In this document: piece after piece, positions 33,701 through 42,983 of the stretch
How the letters are laid out: every line of letters starts with the position of its first letter
Numbering within the stretch: the stretch's first letter is position 1
Assembly (NCBI GenBank): GCA_038237225.1
Contig: JBBRYX010000012.1
Coordinates: 1-64,000, forward strand
Origin: DASVUC01 sp038237225
GTDB lineage: Bacteria > Planctomycetota > Phycisphaerae > Tepidisphaerales > Tepidisphaeraceae
Length of the DNA: 64,000 bases
Reading direction: 5' to 3'
The notes under the pieces: model-generated
Seen by the model: the letters and a program-made list of their open reading frames with translations, nothing else
The model's database searches: none
Told to the model about the DNA's origin: nothing
Program-made: the position numbers and the translations under genes

Positions 33701-36700
33701 GGCCACTGTAAACGTTCACGGGAGACGCGACCGAGCCTTGGCCGCTCCAGCTTCCGCCGGTGGGACCGTACACGTTGAGATTTCCCAAAATCGTCCCACC
33801 GCTTCCCAGGTTGATTGCGCCTGACCTGAGCGTGACGGATCCATTGATGCTCCCAAGTCCGCCGAGCGTACCTCCGCGAAGGGTCACATTGCTCGCGGCG
33901 GCAAGGCTGCCGTTCACCGCAAGCGTCCCCGCGTTGACGTCCGTGGGACCAGTATAGGTGTGATTGTTGGTCAGGGTAACCGACCCCGTTTGCGTCTTGG
34001 TCAAACCGCCCGTTCCGGAAAACACTCCGGTAAACGTGGTGAGTTGCTTCGTTTCAAGCGTTGCTCCGCCGGCATTGATCGTGGCATTGCGCGGCTCGCT
34101 TAGCCCGACTGTAGGACCCAGCGTCGTACCGTTGAACACGATCGTGTTCGCCAGCGCACCGAGATTCCCGGGGCTGGAGTATTGGATGCCGCCCTGATTG
34201 ATCACCGTGTTCCCGGTGTAGGTATTCTGGGCAGTGGGCGTCCAGTTTCCGATGCCGATTTTGGTGACGGTGGTTCCCACTCCGCTGACGACAGAGTCGA
34301 CGATGATGTTGCCGTTGTTGGTGCTCGCGTCGAATGTAATGGGGAACCCCGCGCCGGCCACGCCGCCCGAGCCCACACCGATGATGAGCCCCGTGACCGT
34401 GGCTCGAATCGTGCCGCCGCCCGCGCCGATCGTGATGGGACGATTGAGCGTGTCGCCTGCGAGACCTGCAAGCTCGAGGGTCCCGCCATTCAGCGAGATC
34501 GCGGAGTTGGAGGAACCCAACGGCTGCGCTGCCGTCGCCGTGGCATTGATGGTGCCGGCAACGAGCGTTCCCCCGTTAATCGCAATCGGACCGGTGAAGG
34601 TGTTGAGGCCCGAGAGAAGCAGCTTGCCGGCGCCGGTCTTGGTGATTCCGTGCGCGCCGGTTCCGTCCCGGACGATTGAGCTGATCGTCAAGTCATTGGC
34701 CGCCGCGCCATCGGCCACGTTAAAGGTTCCCGTGCCGGCGGCGGTTCCAAGATTCAACCGCGATACCGAGATCGTGCCGCCGCCGTTGGTGCCGAGATAC
34801 GTCACCGATGAATTCGCGCCGCTGAGAGTCAGCGTCGGCGTGCCCGCGGAACTGACAACACCATCGTAAAGCGTGAGATCGGCGCCGACGGTTTCACTGA
34901 TCGAATTCAAATCGAGCGTAGCTCCGCTGCCGACGGTGATGTTGGAAGCATCAGGAATAGCGCCCGCCAAACCAACGCGCAAGATGCCTTGGGTGATTGT
35001 CGTCGCGCCGCCGTAGCCATTGGAAGCCCCAAGAACCAGAATGCCGCCCCCGGTCTTGCTGAAACGCGATCCGCCGTTGATCGGCACGTTGATGTTCAAC
35101 AGGTCGTTTGAAAAGACGGTGTTGATGACATATTCGGTGCCCGCGCCGGTGCTGAGCGATGCGCCGCTGAGCACATTGCTGATCGTGCTTGTGGTTTGCC
35201 CCGTCTTGATGATCCCGCCCTTGGACAGAGTCAGGACGGCATTCTGCGCCAGGCTCATTCCAAGGCTGCCGTTCGACAGGTTCAGCGTGTAGATCGAGGT
35301 GCCAAGCACACCGGCAGCGGCGCCCGTCACCTTCACATGCCGATTGGGGATGATTGCCGTCGCGTAGTCGCTATCGCCGGCACCGTTGATCATTGCTCGG
35401 ACAAACCCACCGCTGTCGTACACCGCATAATCCGAGTTACTGACGAAACAGCCTTGGTCGATAAACGAGCCCGGCGTGACGCCGCTGGTAAAAGTCGTCC
35501 GGTAGGATGCGTTGCCGACAAAATTAATCGTTGCCCCCGCGTTCCGGCTGAAGCTCCCGAAGCTCAGAGTGTGCGTGCCGGAACCACCCGACACCGTTAC
35601 CGATGACGCCCCGCTGGATGCGACCAGATTACCGGCTGTTTCGGAGGTCGTGGAAGCGGCAGGCGTGTTCCTGAAGATCATCCCGCCGTTGAGCGTCACC
35701 GGCGCCGTGGCGATGCGGTCGATGTTCGTCCCATCCCCGGGATCCATCTGCAAAATGCCGCCGGCATTGATCGTGTAGCCACTGGCGGAGGCGAGGGATC
35801 CCGTGACGTTCCCGAGCGATACCGTCCCTTGGTTGATGATGACCTGCCCCGCGAGCGTATTCGCCGCGGTGAGCGCGAGCCACCCGTTCCCGCTTTTGGT
35901 CAGGCCGCCGTTGGTCAGCGGCACATTGATCTGCACATCCGGGCCGACAAGGTTGTTCTGATACGGAATGGTCAAGTTTCGTTGTGCCCCGGTGAGATCG
36001 ACGCTGCCGGAGAGGCCCGCGCCAGCGCTGTTGCTGATCGTCGCGCCGTTCGCGCTGTTCGCGGTGAGCGTCACATCGCCGCCGATACTGATCTTGCCCG
36101 GGTTGCTCGCGTCGGGAATCAGGTTGACGGCTGCGAATACCAGGTTTCCGCCATTCATCGCAAGCGACGCACCAGCATCGATCTGGGTGGTGTGGGAACT
36201 GAGGGTGGCCGTACCCCCGAGCGTGACGTTGTTCGAGAATTGCGCGCTGATCGGCGCCGAACTGATGTCGATCGAGCGAGCCGTAAAAGGCACATAACCA
36301 ACCGAAAGGCTTCCTCCCGTGATGTTCAGCGCTTCCTGCACGAAGAGCTTTCGAATGGTGTGCACACCGGTCGAAAGACCGATCGTCGGATTGGCGGCGC
36401 CACGATTCAGGATGATCGTGTCGTTCACCCCCGGCAATCGTGCCGCGGGTCCCAGCCCGGAAGGATCTGCATCAGTATTCCAGTTGCCGATGGTGGACCA
36501 ATCGGCGCTGGAATCCGTCTGCCAGAGCGCCGGAATCAACATGTCCTTCACGAACTCGATTCCACCATGGGCGACATCCACGTCGACCGGCGAGATGCCC
36601 GCGACATTGGTGTTGTTGCTGCCGTATTGCCAGAACTTCCACGGCGCCGGTGTTGACACGGTCGGATAAGTAGGATTCCACGGCCCATACGTATTTCCGC

Positions 36701-37439
36701 TGGAAGGCGGCGAATGCGGGTCAAGGTTCTGCACGTCGATCGCTTCGGGATTCGTCTGGTTCGGCCAACGCGCCACCCAGTTGTTCGGAAATGCCGCCAC
36801 CATCGGATTGTTCGGCACCGTCGTGACGATCAGGTTCACCGCGTAGTTCTGGTTGATGTAGACCTGCGGGAGAAATCCTTTGGCTGCGAAGATTTTGTTC
36901 GAGAAATCAACGCTCCAATCGGTCAAACTTTCCCTTGACCGGTTGGAGCCGTCCTCCAGGTCGTAAGTGGGAAGCAGATACCCCGGCTTCATCCACGGCC
37001 CGGCCTTCTGCAAAAAGTGATTCGCTTCGTCAGCCCCGGTATGCGTGATCGTATTCCCGTAATCATCGACATAGCTGATGATCCCGGCTCGGCCGAAATG
37101 ATAGTTGCCCACGAACAGACCCGCCGCGACGGCATTGGCCAGGTTGGTCTGATAGTACAAATCATCGTATCGGCTGCTTTGCGTGTTTTGGCCGTACCGG
37201 ACGTTGGTCGAATCGTTCTCTTCATAGAAGCCGACGGTCCCGCCGCGGCTGGATCGGATAAACGCGAAGTCACGACCCGCGGCTTTCACGTTCACCCAGT
37301 TGATCGAGGGACCCTGATAATCCGCAATATCAATGCCCTTGACACGCTGCGCGGACGCGTCAGCCGTGATCATGGCGACCACCGATCCGGCGGCCGTTGC
37401 CAGAGCGAAATTGAACTTCGTGCGATTGGCCTTGGTCAT
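30783..37439 (-). CDS. GH25 muramidase with autotransporter-type repeats, dockerin and PEP-CTERM
   Basis: A 2218-residue surface protein. Signal peptide about residues 1-30 (ending ADASA). Residues ~33-300 are a GH25 lysozyme domain: GIDIADYQG with Asp37, and PTYDLEDGS with catalytic Asp160 and Glu162. Residues ~340-2090 are beta-helix-like, with many autotransporter-associated repeats of the form LLLSGLNTFTGPIAINGGTL. Two dockerin-like EF-hand motifs follow (GDTNMDGQVSAQDYTAIDAN and GDTNFDGTIDATDYTGVDAN). The end VPEPGSLLGLLTASGVLFSR plus arginines is a PEP-CTERM sorting signal, cut by an exosortase. GH25 domains cleave peptidoglycan; the repeat part probably extends it from the surface. No exosortase gene is in the window. 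Confidence 0.9.
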   Translation of the reverse strand: MTKANRTKFNFALATAAGSVVAMITADASAQRVKGIDIADYQGPSINWVNVKAAGRDFAFIRSSRGGTVGFYEENDSTNVRYGQNTQSSRYDDLYYQTNLANAVAAGLFVGNYHFGRAGIISYVDDYGNTITHTGADEANHFLQKAGPWMKPGYLLPTYDLEDGSNRSRESLTDWSVDFSNKIFAAKGFLPQVYINQNYAVNLIVTTVPNNPMVAAFPNNWVARWPNQTNPEAIDVQNLDPHSPPSSGNTYGPWNPTYPTVSTPAPWKFWQYGSNNTNVAGISPVDVDVAHGGIEFVKDMLIPALWQTDSSADWSTIGNWNTDADPSGLGPAARLPGVNDTIILNRGAANPTIGLSTGVHTIRKLFVQEALNITGGSLSVGYVPFTARSIDISSAPISAQFSNNVTLGGTATLSSHTTQIDAGASLAMNGGNLVFAAVNLIPDASNPGKISIGGDVTLTANSANGATISNSAGAGLSGSVDLTGAQRNLTIPYQNNLVGPDVQINVPLTNGGLTKSGNGWLALTAANTLAGQVIINQGTVSLGNVTGSLASASGYTINAGGILQMDPGDGTNIDRIATAPVTLNGGMIFRNTPAASTTSETAGNLVASSGASSVTVSGGSGTHTLSFGSFSRNAGATINFVGNASYRTTFTSGVTPGSFIDQGCFVSNSDYAVYDSGGFVRAMINGAGDSDYATAIIPNRHVKVTGAAAGVLGTSIYTLNLSNGSLGMSLAQNAVLTLSKGGIIKTGQTTSTISNVLSGASLSTGAGTEYVINTVFSNDLLNINVPINGGSRFSKTGGGILVLGASNGYGGATTITQGILRVGLAGAIPDASNITVGSGATLDLNSISETVGADLTLYDGVVSSAGTPTLTLSGANSSVTYLGTNGGGTISVSRLNLGTAAGTGTFNVADGAAANDLTISSIVRDGTGAHGITKTGAGKLLLSGLNTFTGPIAINGGTLVAGTINATATAAQPLGSSNSAISLNGGTLELAGLAGDTLNRPITIGAGGGTIRATVTGLIIGVGSGGVAGAGFPITFDASTNNGNIIVDSVVSGVGTTVTKIGIGNWTPTAQNTYTGNTVINQGGIQYSSPGNLGALANTIVFNGTTLGPTVGLSEPRNATINAGGATLETKQLTTFTGVFSGTGGLTKTQTGSVTLTNNHTYTGPTDVNAGTLAVNGSLAAASNVTLRGGTLGGLGSINGSVTLRSGAINLGSGGTILGNLNVYGPTGGSWSGQGSVASPVNVYSGQLTLGASGNLTASGGVNVNGGTLAGAGTITGNVTMASTEIYTSATNFSAGANITGNLTINGTSQGAEWNGQGAVAGTTTVSAKTLYVNGTLGGAGSLTLASGTNLKGLGTINKTITLSGNNRLGSHSRLYKAPGTTTVQTGTLTINSPVVWGSPSLFINAGAVSTTGDTISGDLTIQASPVVIYTVPNPDVITDPYHGTLTGTGTATITSTGFLSGQGLVAKPVSLQGGTINFSSAGSLGPVGTISSNMNVTGGTWAGIGSVTGPVTVGGPGTFVIGPGANLTASSDMTVSGGSFASGDANSTINGSLTYSSNVPSTWGGNITGAGEVLNVNNGATLTLTGINAYTGQTNINDGVLVLTANNQLATSAIVTGITVVTPGVSGHGGSLRLSSGIDYSLPLTLGGGGVNGVSNTPPGTTGALDSLAGTNTWSGDINLLGAGSIGTDPTINQVSAAAGATLVLSGILQNSGAVIATLAKSGAGDVVLTGASPNTYTGLTRVYGGRLIIEKDLALGAEGDPNGASKNTFQLGGSDSTIAFRAPGASPGFLYNAKEWINLDGNGAPGLGELDNLGGNNTFAGHLGLNGPTVSGIIQSTIGVSTGSLELSGGLFARGASGVRNINKIGAGTLILSGDTASITLNTSNGQLTNSIFNVIAGTLVLKGTTSNTANAPGITTWNVSSTLASSKTGALGASSVNLLGGKLETRAAQTSAASISVGAGGGIVDTLGNNSTFTGSLSGTGALTKNSAGRITLAGTLNNFNGPLILNQGAIAIATNGNATRTLRVAGLTLDPATALDLNDNDLVVDYTGSSVFSTIQDYVITGFSATVDSTRTGIVSTHGQNLNGSTILALFDNALAGFTDWPVGSGFTIDTTTVAGKYTYLGDTNMDGQVSAQDYTAIDANIGTSVDVSISWFYGDTNFDGTIDATDYTGVDANLGMGAGNPLSVQGVPAVPEPGSLLGLLTASGVLFSRRRRR

Positions 37440-37645
37440 GCTTTGCCCTCGGATTCGTCGTGAACTGAAATAAACTGGGTGAGTTGCGCTGGCGGCAAAC
37501 GAATGTCAGGATTTGACAACCCTAGGATACACGCTGGCGAGCGAGTTGCGAAGCATATTTAATCATGATCGATGCCAAATAGAGGTTTGGCAGACGAAGA
37601 CCTAAGTTCTTTGACCTACAGGCCTTACGAGTGAGTTAATTTCCG

Positions 37646-38428
37646 TCACTCCGAATATTCGCACCACGTCTTCGGAGTCTCCCAAACCGTCACCGAAGCA
37701 AGCTGCGCAGAAACCTCGCTAAACTTTGGCTTCAGCAATAGAAAAATTATCTTCGCGATATTCTCAACCGTCGGGATCAATTCCCGGAACTCCGCCACCT
37801 CCGCGTTCAGGTTCTTGTGATCCAGCCGCTCGATCGCCGTCTCTGCCACGATTCGCTCGAAGTCCGGCAAGCACTCAAGCAGCGACCGGCCGCGACCATC
37901 ACCTTTGAGCGTCACTTGGACCTCATAATTATGCCCATGCCCCTGCGGGTTGTTGCACTTCCCGAAACACTTGCGGTTCTCCTCATCGCTCAGGGCAGCA
38001 TTGTGGAGCCGATGCGATGCGGAAAATTCAAACTTCTGGCTAAGACGCACCATGGGAAACTCCGAAGCGGTAACCGAGACGGAACAATAAGGCGTCAGCA
38101 CAAGCTCGATCCGTTCCACCGAAGCGCCGGCCCGGGCATTTCTCAAAGCCGGAAAGACCTGCTCGCGCAGCAGTCGTTCGGCCGATTCTGAGTAGCCGGT
38201 GATCAGCGGAATGATCGTCCCCCGAACCACCTCATCCACCTCTTTGATGTTCCGCAAATAACTCGTCTGCGGGTTCAATTCACCCGCAAGCGTCACGCGC
38301 AGCGCATAGTAGCGGCCAAGCCCCGTCATCGTGGGGAATCCACCAAAACCATTCGTTGGCTGGTGATCGAGCTGCGCATCCGGCACCGGATTCAAAGCAA
38401 AGCGAACTTCCCGTGTCAGGCGATACAT
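37646..38428 (-). CDS. Tandem 6-pyruvoyl-tetrahydropterin synthase (QueD-like) protein
   Basis: A 260-residue protein made of two PTPS-type halves; single-domain family members are about 120-150 residues. The C-terminal half has the full set: KFEFSASHRLHN (zinc His), CFGKCNNPQGHGHNYEVQV (catalytic Cys and two zinc His) and DHKNLNAE. The N-terminal half keeps the frame (MYRLTREVRFALNP, GLGRYYALRVTLAGELN, YLRNIKEVDEVV) but lacks the histidines and cysteine. QueD makes 6-carboxytetrahydropterin in queuosine synthesis; other PTPS enzymes act in biopterin pathways. No other que genes are adjacent, so the exact reaction is open. Confidence 0.85.
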   Translation of the reverse strand: MYRLTREVRFALNPVPDAQLDHQPTNGFGGFPTMTGLGRYYALRVTLAGELNPQTSYLRNIKEVDEVVRGTIIPLITGYSESAERLLREQVFPALRNARAGASVERIELVLTPYCSVSVTASEFPMVRLSQKFEFSASHRLHNAALSDEENRKCFGKCNNPQGHGHNYEVQVTLKGDGRGRSLLECLPDFERIVAETAIERLDHKNLNAEVAEFRELIPTVENIAKIIFLLLKPKFSEVSAQLASVTVWETPKTWCEYSE

Positions 38429-38462
38429 ACAGATCAATGATAGTCAGATGACGTGCAGGCCC

Positions 38463-40190
38463 CTACCGCGTCGTCGGCGGATTCCTGAATCGCTTGAGCT
38501 GCGATTTCATGAAATCATCCAAAGGCCGAAACTGCAGCGCCTTGCTCTCCAGCTCAATCGCTTTCTCCCGATTTCCGGCCCGAAAGTACGCTTCTCCCGC
38601 TGTATCCAGAAACGCAGCGCTCATCGGACGCGCCTTCAGGGCCTGATCCGCCAGTTTCACCGCTTCATCGAGTCGCTCGCCAGAGCGCGCGCACAACCAC
38701 GCCAGATCGTTCATCAGCACCGGATCCTTCCCCGATGAATCCAGCCGCCCCCGCGTCTGCGCGTAGACATTCTCAAACACCTGGTGCGCTTCATCCGCCA
38801 TCCCCGCCTCGCGAAGCCAGTTCACGATGTCGATCGTCGTATCCGCGCTGGTCAGCGAATACCGCAAGAGGTTCGCAACGTGCGTCTTGACGAGCGCGTC
38901 ATCCCCCCTCGCCTTCGCCGCCCGCGCCCGCCGCCAATAGATCTCACCCCGAAGATCATCTTCCCGCCGCCACGGAATCCTCAGGTTCCACCGCGTCATC
39001 AGCATCATCGCCTGCTGTAGCGCATCGGCGGCTTTCTCATCTTTATTTCGCGCCCCATACAGCATCCATGCCATGAGCTGCGTCTTCACTTCCTTCTGAT
39101 CGCGCATCTCCGCCGGCTCCACCTTCATGGCGGTAATTGCTGCCAATTCACTCTCTGCCGCATCCAGAAACGAATGTTGCAGCAGAAACGATGCTGCCGA
39201 CAAACGCTCTTCAACCGACAATCCCACGGCAGCAAACAGCACTTCCTTCGGAAACCCCGCTCGCGTCGCCGGCCGGGTCGAAGCAACCTTCATGTGCTCC
39301 AGCACCCGACGCGCAGAAGCATCGTTCACACCCCAGTTCCGCAGATCATCCTCAATCCCCTTGATCGGCCCGAAATAAGCATGCAGCATCACCAGTCGCG
39401 GCAGCGCCTCGCGCGACGCCCCCACACCCACCTCTCGCGGGATCTGCTGCCGAAGCCACGATGCCGCTTCGTCGAACCGCTTGTTGTTGAGCGCATCATC
39501 CACTAGCCGGTCATAGGCGAAATCAAGCTGCGGCTCGATCCGTCCATTCGGCAGAACCACGCCATCCGAAGTCGGATGTTTCGCCTCCGTCTCAATCGCC
39601 CGCCGCAGTAGGTTCAGCGATTTCTCCCGATCGTGATAAATCCAAGCCTGCCCCCCCAGCCGCAGCACCGGCGGATCATCCGCCGATAAATCCATCGCCC
39701 GCAGTTCGCGCATCGCCAGTTCGTCGTCGTTTCGGGCCAGCAGAGAGACTATAATCCATCGAACGTCATCGCTGGGCTCTTCCAAAAGCAGCCGCATCAG
39801 AGTCGCCGAAGCATCGAGCTTCTCATAAAGCTCGCGAACCAGCGCCTCTCGCGCCTCCTCATCGAGGTCGCCGTAGGCGCTCATGTACTTTTCCACCTCC
39901 GGCGGATCCGAAGGCGACGTCCACGGAAGCTTCAGCAAAATCTCCGCGGCCCGCGAGCGCTGCTCGGGATCGCCGCTTCGAATGATCTTCAGGAGCGCAG
40001 GTCGAACCGACTGCCCCTGTGCCATCAGCGCCCCGCTCGCCTGAGCGCGGATTGTGGAATCCCGGTTCGACAAAGACTGGATCAATGCCCCCATATCCGT
40101 CGCATCCGCGCGAGTCGTCGGCGCGCCAAGCGACCGGCCGCACAGCAGGACTCCCATGAGCACGCTGAAATAGCGCAACAACACCGCCAT
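38463..40190 (-). CDS. Exported HEAT/TPR-repeat protein
   Basis: A 575-residue protein with signal peptide MAVLLRYFSVLMGVLLCGRS. Residues ~30-150 contain HEAT-like repeats (DSTIRAQASGALMAQGQSVR, EQRSRAAEILLKL, DDVRWIIVSLLARND). The C-terminal ~120 residues contain TPR motifs (DAVKLADQALKARPMSAAFL-like, then AGEAYFRAGNREKAIELESK). It is probably a periplasmic scaffold for protein contacts. Its start is divergent from gyrB, 187 bases away. No enzymatic motifs seen. Confidence 0.8.
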   Translation of the reverse strand: MAVLLRYFSVLMGVLLCGRSLGAPTTRADATDMGALIQSLSNRDSTIRAQASGALMAQGQSVRPALLKIIRSGDPEQRSRAAEILLKLPWTSPSDPPEVEKYMSAYGDLDEEAREALVRELYEKLDASATLMRLLLEEPSDDVRWIIVSLLARNDDELAMRELRAMDLSADDPPVLRLGGQAWIYHDREKSLNLLRRAIETEAKHPTSDGVVLPNGRIEPQLDFAYDRLVDDALNNKRFDEAASWLRQQIPREVGVGASREALPRLVMLHAYFGPIKGIEDDLRNWGVNDASARRVLEHMKVASTRPATRAGFPKEVLFAAVGLSVEERLSAASFLLQHSFLDAAESELAAITAMKVEPAEMRDQKEVKTQLMAWMLYGARNKDEKAADALQQAMMLMTRWNLRIPWRREDDLRGEIYWRRARAAKARGDDALVKTHVANLLRYSLTSADTTIDIVNWLREAGMADEAHQVFENVYAQTRGRLDSSGKDPVLMNDLAWLCARSGERLDEAVKLADQALKARPMSAAFLDTAGEAYFRAGNREKAIELESKALQFRPLDDFMKSQLKRFRNPPTTR

Positions 40191-40302
40191 GATCGTACGC
40201 TCCTGACCTGAAGAATCACAATCTTAAGCCGACGCCCTTGCGACTCGGCAAAATCGACCCCGAATCCGTCGCAAACGTAGTATTCAGAGATATTTTCTGG
40301 GA

Positions 40303-40354
40303 CAATGAGATGCTTCCCCGCCGGCCTTATCGGGCCGCGCAGGGGATCTCATTG
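40303..40354 (+). promoter_or_regulatory. Stem-loop in the gyrB leader
   Basis: CAATGAGAT on the left pairs with ATCTCATTG on the right; inside, CCCC pairs with GGGG and GGCC with GGCC around TTATCG. The hairpin ends 24 bases before the gyrB ATG. It could limit ribosome access or act as an autoregulatory site (inference). No T-run follows, so it is not a terminator. Confidence 0.6.
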
Positions 40355-40377
40355 CATCCCAGGAAGACCGAGAACAA

Positions 40378-42939
40378 ATGGCCGAAAGCAACGAAACAAC
40401 GGACAACAATTCCATGACTGATGAACAAAGCGGGCCCGACAACAGCTACACCGAAGGCATGATCAAAGTGCTCGAAGGCATCGAGCACGTCCGCACGCGT
40501 CCCGGTATGTATATCGGCGACACCACCGCGCGCGGGCTTCATCACCTAATCTGGGAAATCGTCGACAACTCCATCGATGAAGCCATGGCCGGCTTCTGCA
40601 GTTCGATCCTGATCAAAGTCAACGCCGATGGCTCATGCTCCGTCGTCGACGATGGTCGCGGAATCCCCGTCGGCATTCACCCCACCGAGAAGATCCCCAC
40701 CGTCGAAGTCGTCTTCGCCAAGCTGGGTGCCGGCGGAAAATTCGAACACAACGGCTCATCCGCCTACAAAGTCACCGGCGGCCTCCACGGCGTCGGCGCT
40801 TCCGTCGTCAACGCCCTCTCCGAGTGGCTCGAAGTCGAAGTCTCCCGCGAAGGAACCACCCACCACATGGAGTTCGAGCGCGGTAAGAAATCCCAGGACC
40901 TCAAGGTCATCGGCAAATCCAACAAGTGCGGCACCAAGGTCACGTTCAAGCCCGACAGCAAAATCTTCCCCGATGTCGATTTCAAATGGGAACACGTCCA
41001 GAAGCGCGCCCGCGAGCTTGCCTACCTCAACGAAAGCCTGCACATCATCATCGAGGATGAGCGCACCAGTAAGCGCGAAGAGTTTAAGTACGACCAGGGC
41101 CTCGTCGAGTACGTGAAATATCTCAACGACGGGAAGAACGTCGTCCATCCGATCATCTATTTCAAGAAAAATGTCCCCCACAAGATCATTGAGAACGATC
41201 AGGAAAAAGAGCTGACCTACATCGTCGAAGCCGCCATGCAGTACAACGACGGCTACAGCGAAACGATCGAGTCGTTCGCCAACAACATCAACACCCACGA
41301 AGGCGGCACCCACCTCTCCGGGTTCAAGACCGCGCTCACCGGAACCATCAATCGCTACGCGGAGAAGGAAGGCTGGATCAAGGACACCCGTCCCAGTGGC
41401 GACGACGTCCGCGAGGGTTTGATCGCGGTCATCTCCATTAAAGTCCCCGAGCCTCAGTTCGAGGGCCAGACCAAGACCAAGCTCGGTAACAGCGAAGTCG
41501 AGGGCTTCGTCACCGGCGCGGTCAACGACCAGCTCAACAAGTATTTTGAGGAGAACCCCAAGGACGCCAGGAACATCTTCGAGAAAGGCATGCTCGCCGC
41601 TGAGGCGCGCGAAGCCGCCCGAAAAGCGCGCGAGCTCACCCGTCGAAAAAACAGCCTGGAAGGAAACTCCCTCCCCGGCAAGCTTTCCGACTGCCGCTCC
41701 AAGAGCAACGAAGACACGGAATTGTTCCTCGTCGAAGGGGACTCCGCGGGTGGATCCGCCAAGCAAGGCCGCGATTCCAACGTCCAGGCAATCCTCCCGC
41801 TCTTCGGCAAGATCCTGAATGTCGAGAAAGCCAACATCGTCAAGATGCTCTCCCACGAGGCCATCCGCACGATCATCAGCGCCCTCGGCTGCGGTTTCCG
41901 CGAGGATTTCAACATCGATAAACGCCGCTACGGCAAGATCGTCATCATGACCGACGCCGACGTCGACGGCTCGCACATCCGCACGCTGCTGCTCACGTTC
42001 TTCTTCCGCCACATGCCCGAACTGATTAAATCCGGCCGCATGTACATCGCCCAGCCCCCGCTCTATCAGGTGACGCGCCGCAAAAAGAGCGAATACGTCC
42101 TCAACGAGCGCGCCATGCGCCAGACTCTGCTCTCGCTCGGACTCGAAGCAACAAGCCTGGTCGTCCGCGACGCCGACACCGGCAAAGAATCCCGCCGCCT
42201 GACCGGTGATGAACTGGTCCGCGTCGTCGAGCTTCTGGAGAAGCTGGAAGAGCTCGTGAGAATCGTCCAGCGCCGGGGCATCGACTTCGCCGACTTTCTG
42301 TCCAAGCGCGACACTCACGGGCGTCTGCCCCTCTATCGCGTGGTCGTCGAAGGTCACGAGCACTTCTTTCACTCCGGCCCCGATCGCGATCAATACCTGC
42401 TGGAAAACAAGCTCATCGTCCAGGATGCCGAGCTTCAGCAGGTGACGGGTGAAAGTGATGCGAAAGACGTCAAGGACGCGAAGGAGGGTTACCAGCGCCT
42501 CCAGAAAAACCAGGAGCTTCACGAGGTCAAGGACCTCGAAAAACTCTTCACCGCCCTCGAACAATACGGCCTCTCCATCGACGACTACTTTCTCACCCAG
42601 GAAGAATCCGTCAGCGGCGAAAAGCTCGCCACCCGCTACGCCCTCGCCACCGAGACCACCACCCACGACGTCGCCGGCGTCGCCCAGATCCTCCCCCAGA
42701 TCCTCCACCTCGGTAAACAAGGCATCGAAGTCAAACGCTTCAAGGGATTGGGTGAAATGAACAGCGAAGAACTCTGGCTCACCACCTTAGATCCCACCAA
42801 GCGCGTCCTGCTTCGAGTCACCCTCACCGAAGCCGGCGAAGCCGAAAGAATGTTCTCCGTCCTCATGGGCGAAGACGTGGAACGCAGGCGCAAGTTCATC
42901 GAAGATCACGCCCTGGAAGTCAAAAACCTGGACGTGTAG
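40378..42939 (+). CDS. gyrB: DNA gyrase subunit B
   Basis: An 853-residue ATPase subunit of type II topoisomerase, introducing negative supercoils with GyrA. GHKL ATPase motifs: EIVDNSIDEAMAG, DDGRGIPVG, GGLHGVGASVVNAL. The transducer part has PEPQFEGQTKTKLGN. The TOPRIM domain has EGDSAGGSAKQGRD and MTDADVDGSHIRTLLL. A ~170-residue insert lies between QPPLYQV and RFKGLGEMNSEELW, at the same place as the insert of enterobacterial GyrB. A 20-residue polar N-terminal extension precedes the conserved start. No dnaA, recF or gyrA nearby. Confidence 0.98.
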   Translation: MAESNETTDNNSMTDEQSGPDNSYTEGMIKVLEGIEHVRTRPGMYIGDTTARGLHHLIWEIVDNSIDEAMAGFCSSILIKVNADGSCSVVDDGRGIPVGIHPTEKIPTVEVVFAKLGAGGKFEHNGSSAYKVTGGLHGVGASVVNALSEWLEVEVSREGTTHHMEFERGKKSQDLKVIGKSNKCGTKVTFKPDSKIFPDVDFKWEHVQKRARELAYLNESLHIIIEDERTSKREEFKYDQGLVEYVKYLNDGKNVVHPIIYFKKNVPHKIIENDQEKELTYIVEAAMQYNDGYSETIESFANNINTHEGGTHLSGFKTALTGTINRYAEKEGWIKDTRPSGDDVREGLIAVISIKVPEPQFEGQTKTKLGNSEVEGFVTGAVNDQLNKYFEENPKDARNIFEKGMLAAEAREAARKARELTRRKNSLEGNSLPGKLSDCRSKSNEDTELFLVEGDSAGGSAKQGRDSNVQAILPLFGKILNVEKANIVKMLSHEAIRTIISALGCGFREDFNIDKRRYGKIVIMTDADVDGSHIRTLLLTFFFRHMPELIKSGRMYIAQPPLYQVTRRKKSEYVLNERAMRQTLLSLGLEATSLVVRDADTGKESRRLTGDELVRVVELLEKLEELVRIVQRRGIDFADFLSKRDTHGRLPLYRVVVEGHEHFFHSGPDRDQYLLENKLIVQDAELQQVTGESDAKDVKDAKEGYQRLQKNQELHEVKDLEKLFTALEQYGLSIDDYFLTQEESVSGEKLATRYALATETTTHDVAGVAQILPQILHLGKQGIEVKRFKGLGEMNSEELWLTTLDPTKRVLLRVTLTEAGEAERMFSVLMGEDVERRRKFIEDHALEVKNLDV

Positions 42940-42959
42940 TGACGGCGCGTCCCACTTCA

Positions 42960-42983
42960 GCGGGATGAATCCCGCGTTTATTT
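42960..42983 (+). terminator. Probable terminator after gyrB
   Basis: GCGGGA-TGAA-TCCCGC is a six-pair stem with a tetraloop, followed by GTTTATTT. It lies 20 bases after the gyrB stop. The T-run is interrupted, so efficiency is uncertain. The 176 bases from here to the M48 gene end hold no gene I can see. Confidence 0.6.

Noticed and set aside
40191..40377. Replication origin next to gyrB
   Set aside because: No DnaA-box cluster, AT-rich unwinding element, dnaA or dnaN is visible.
40756..42720. 654-codon frame antisense to gyrB
   Set aside because: It mirrors the C-ending codons of gyrB and has no recognisable motif. gyrB itself is certain.
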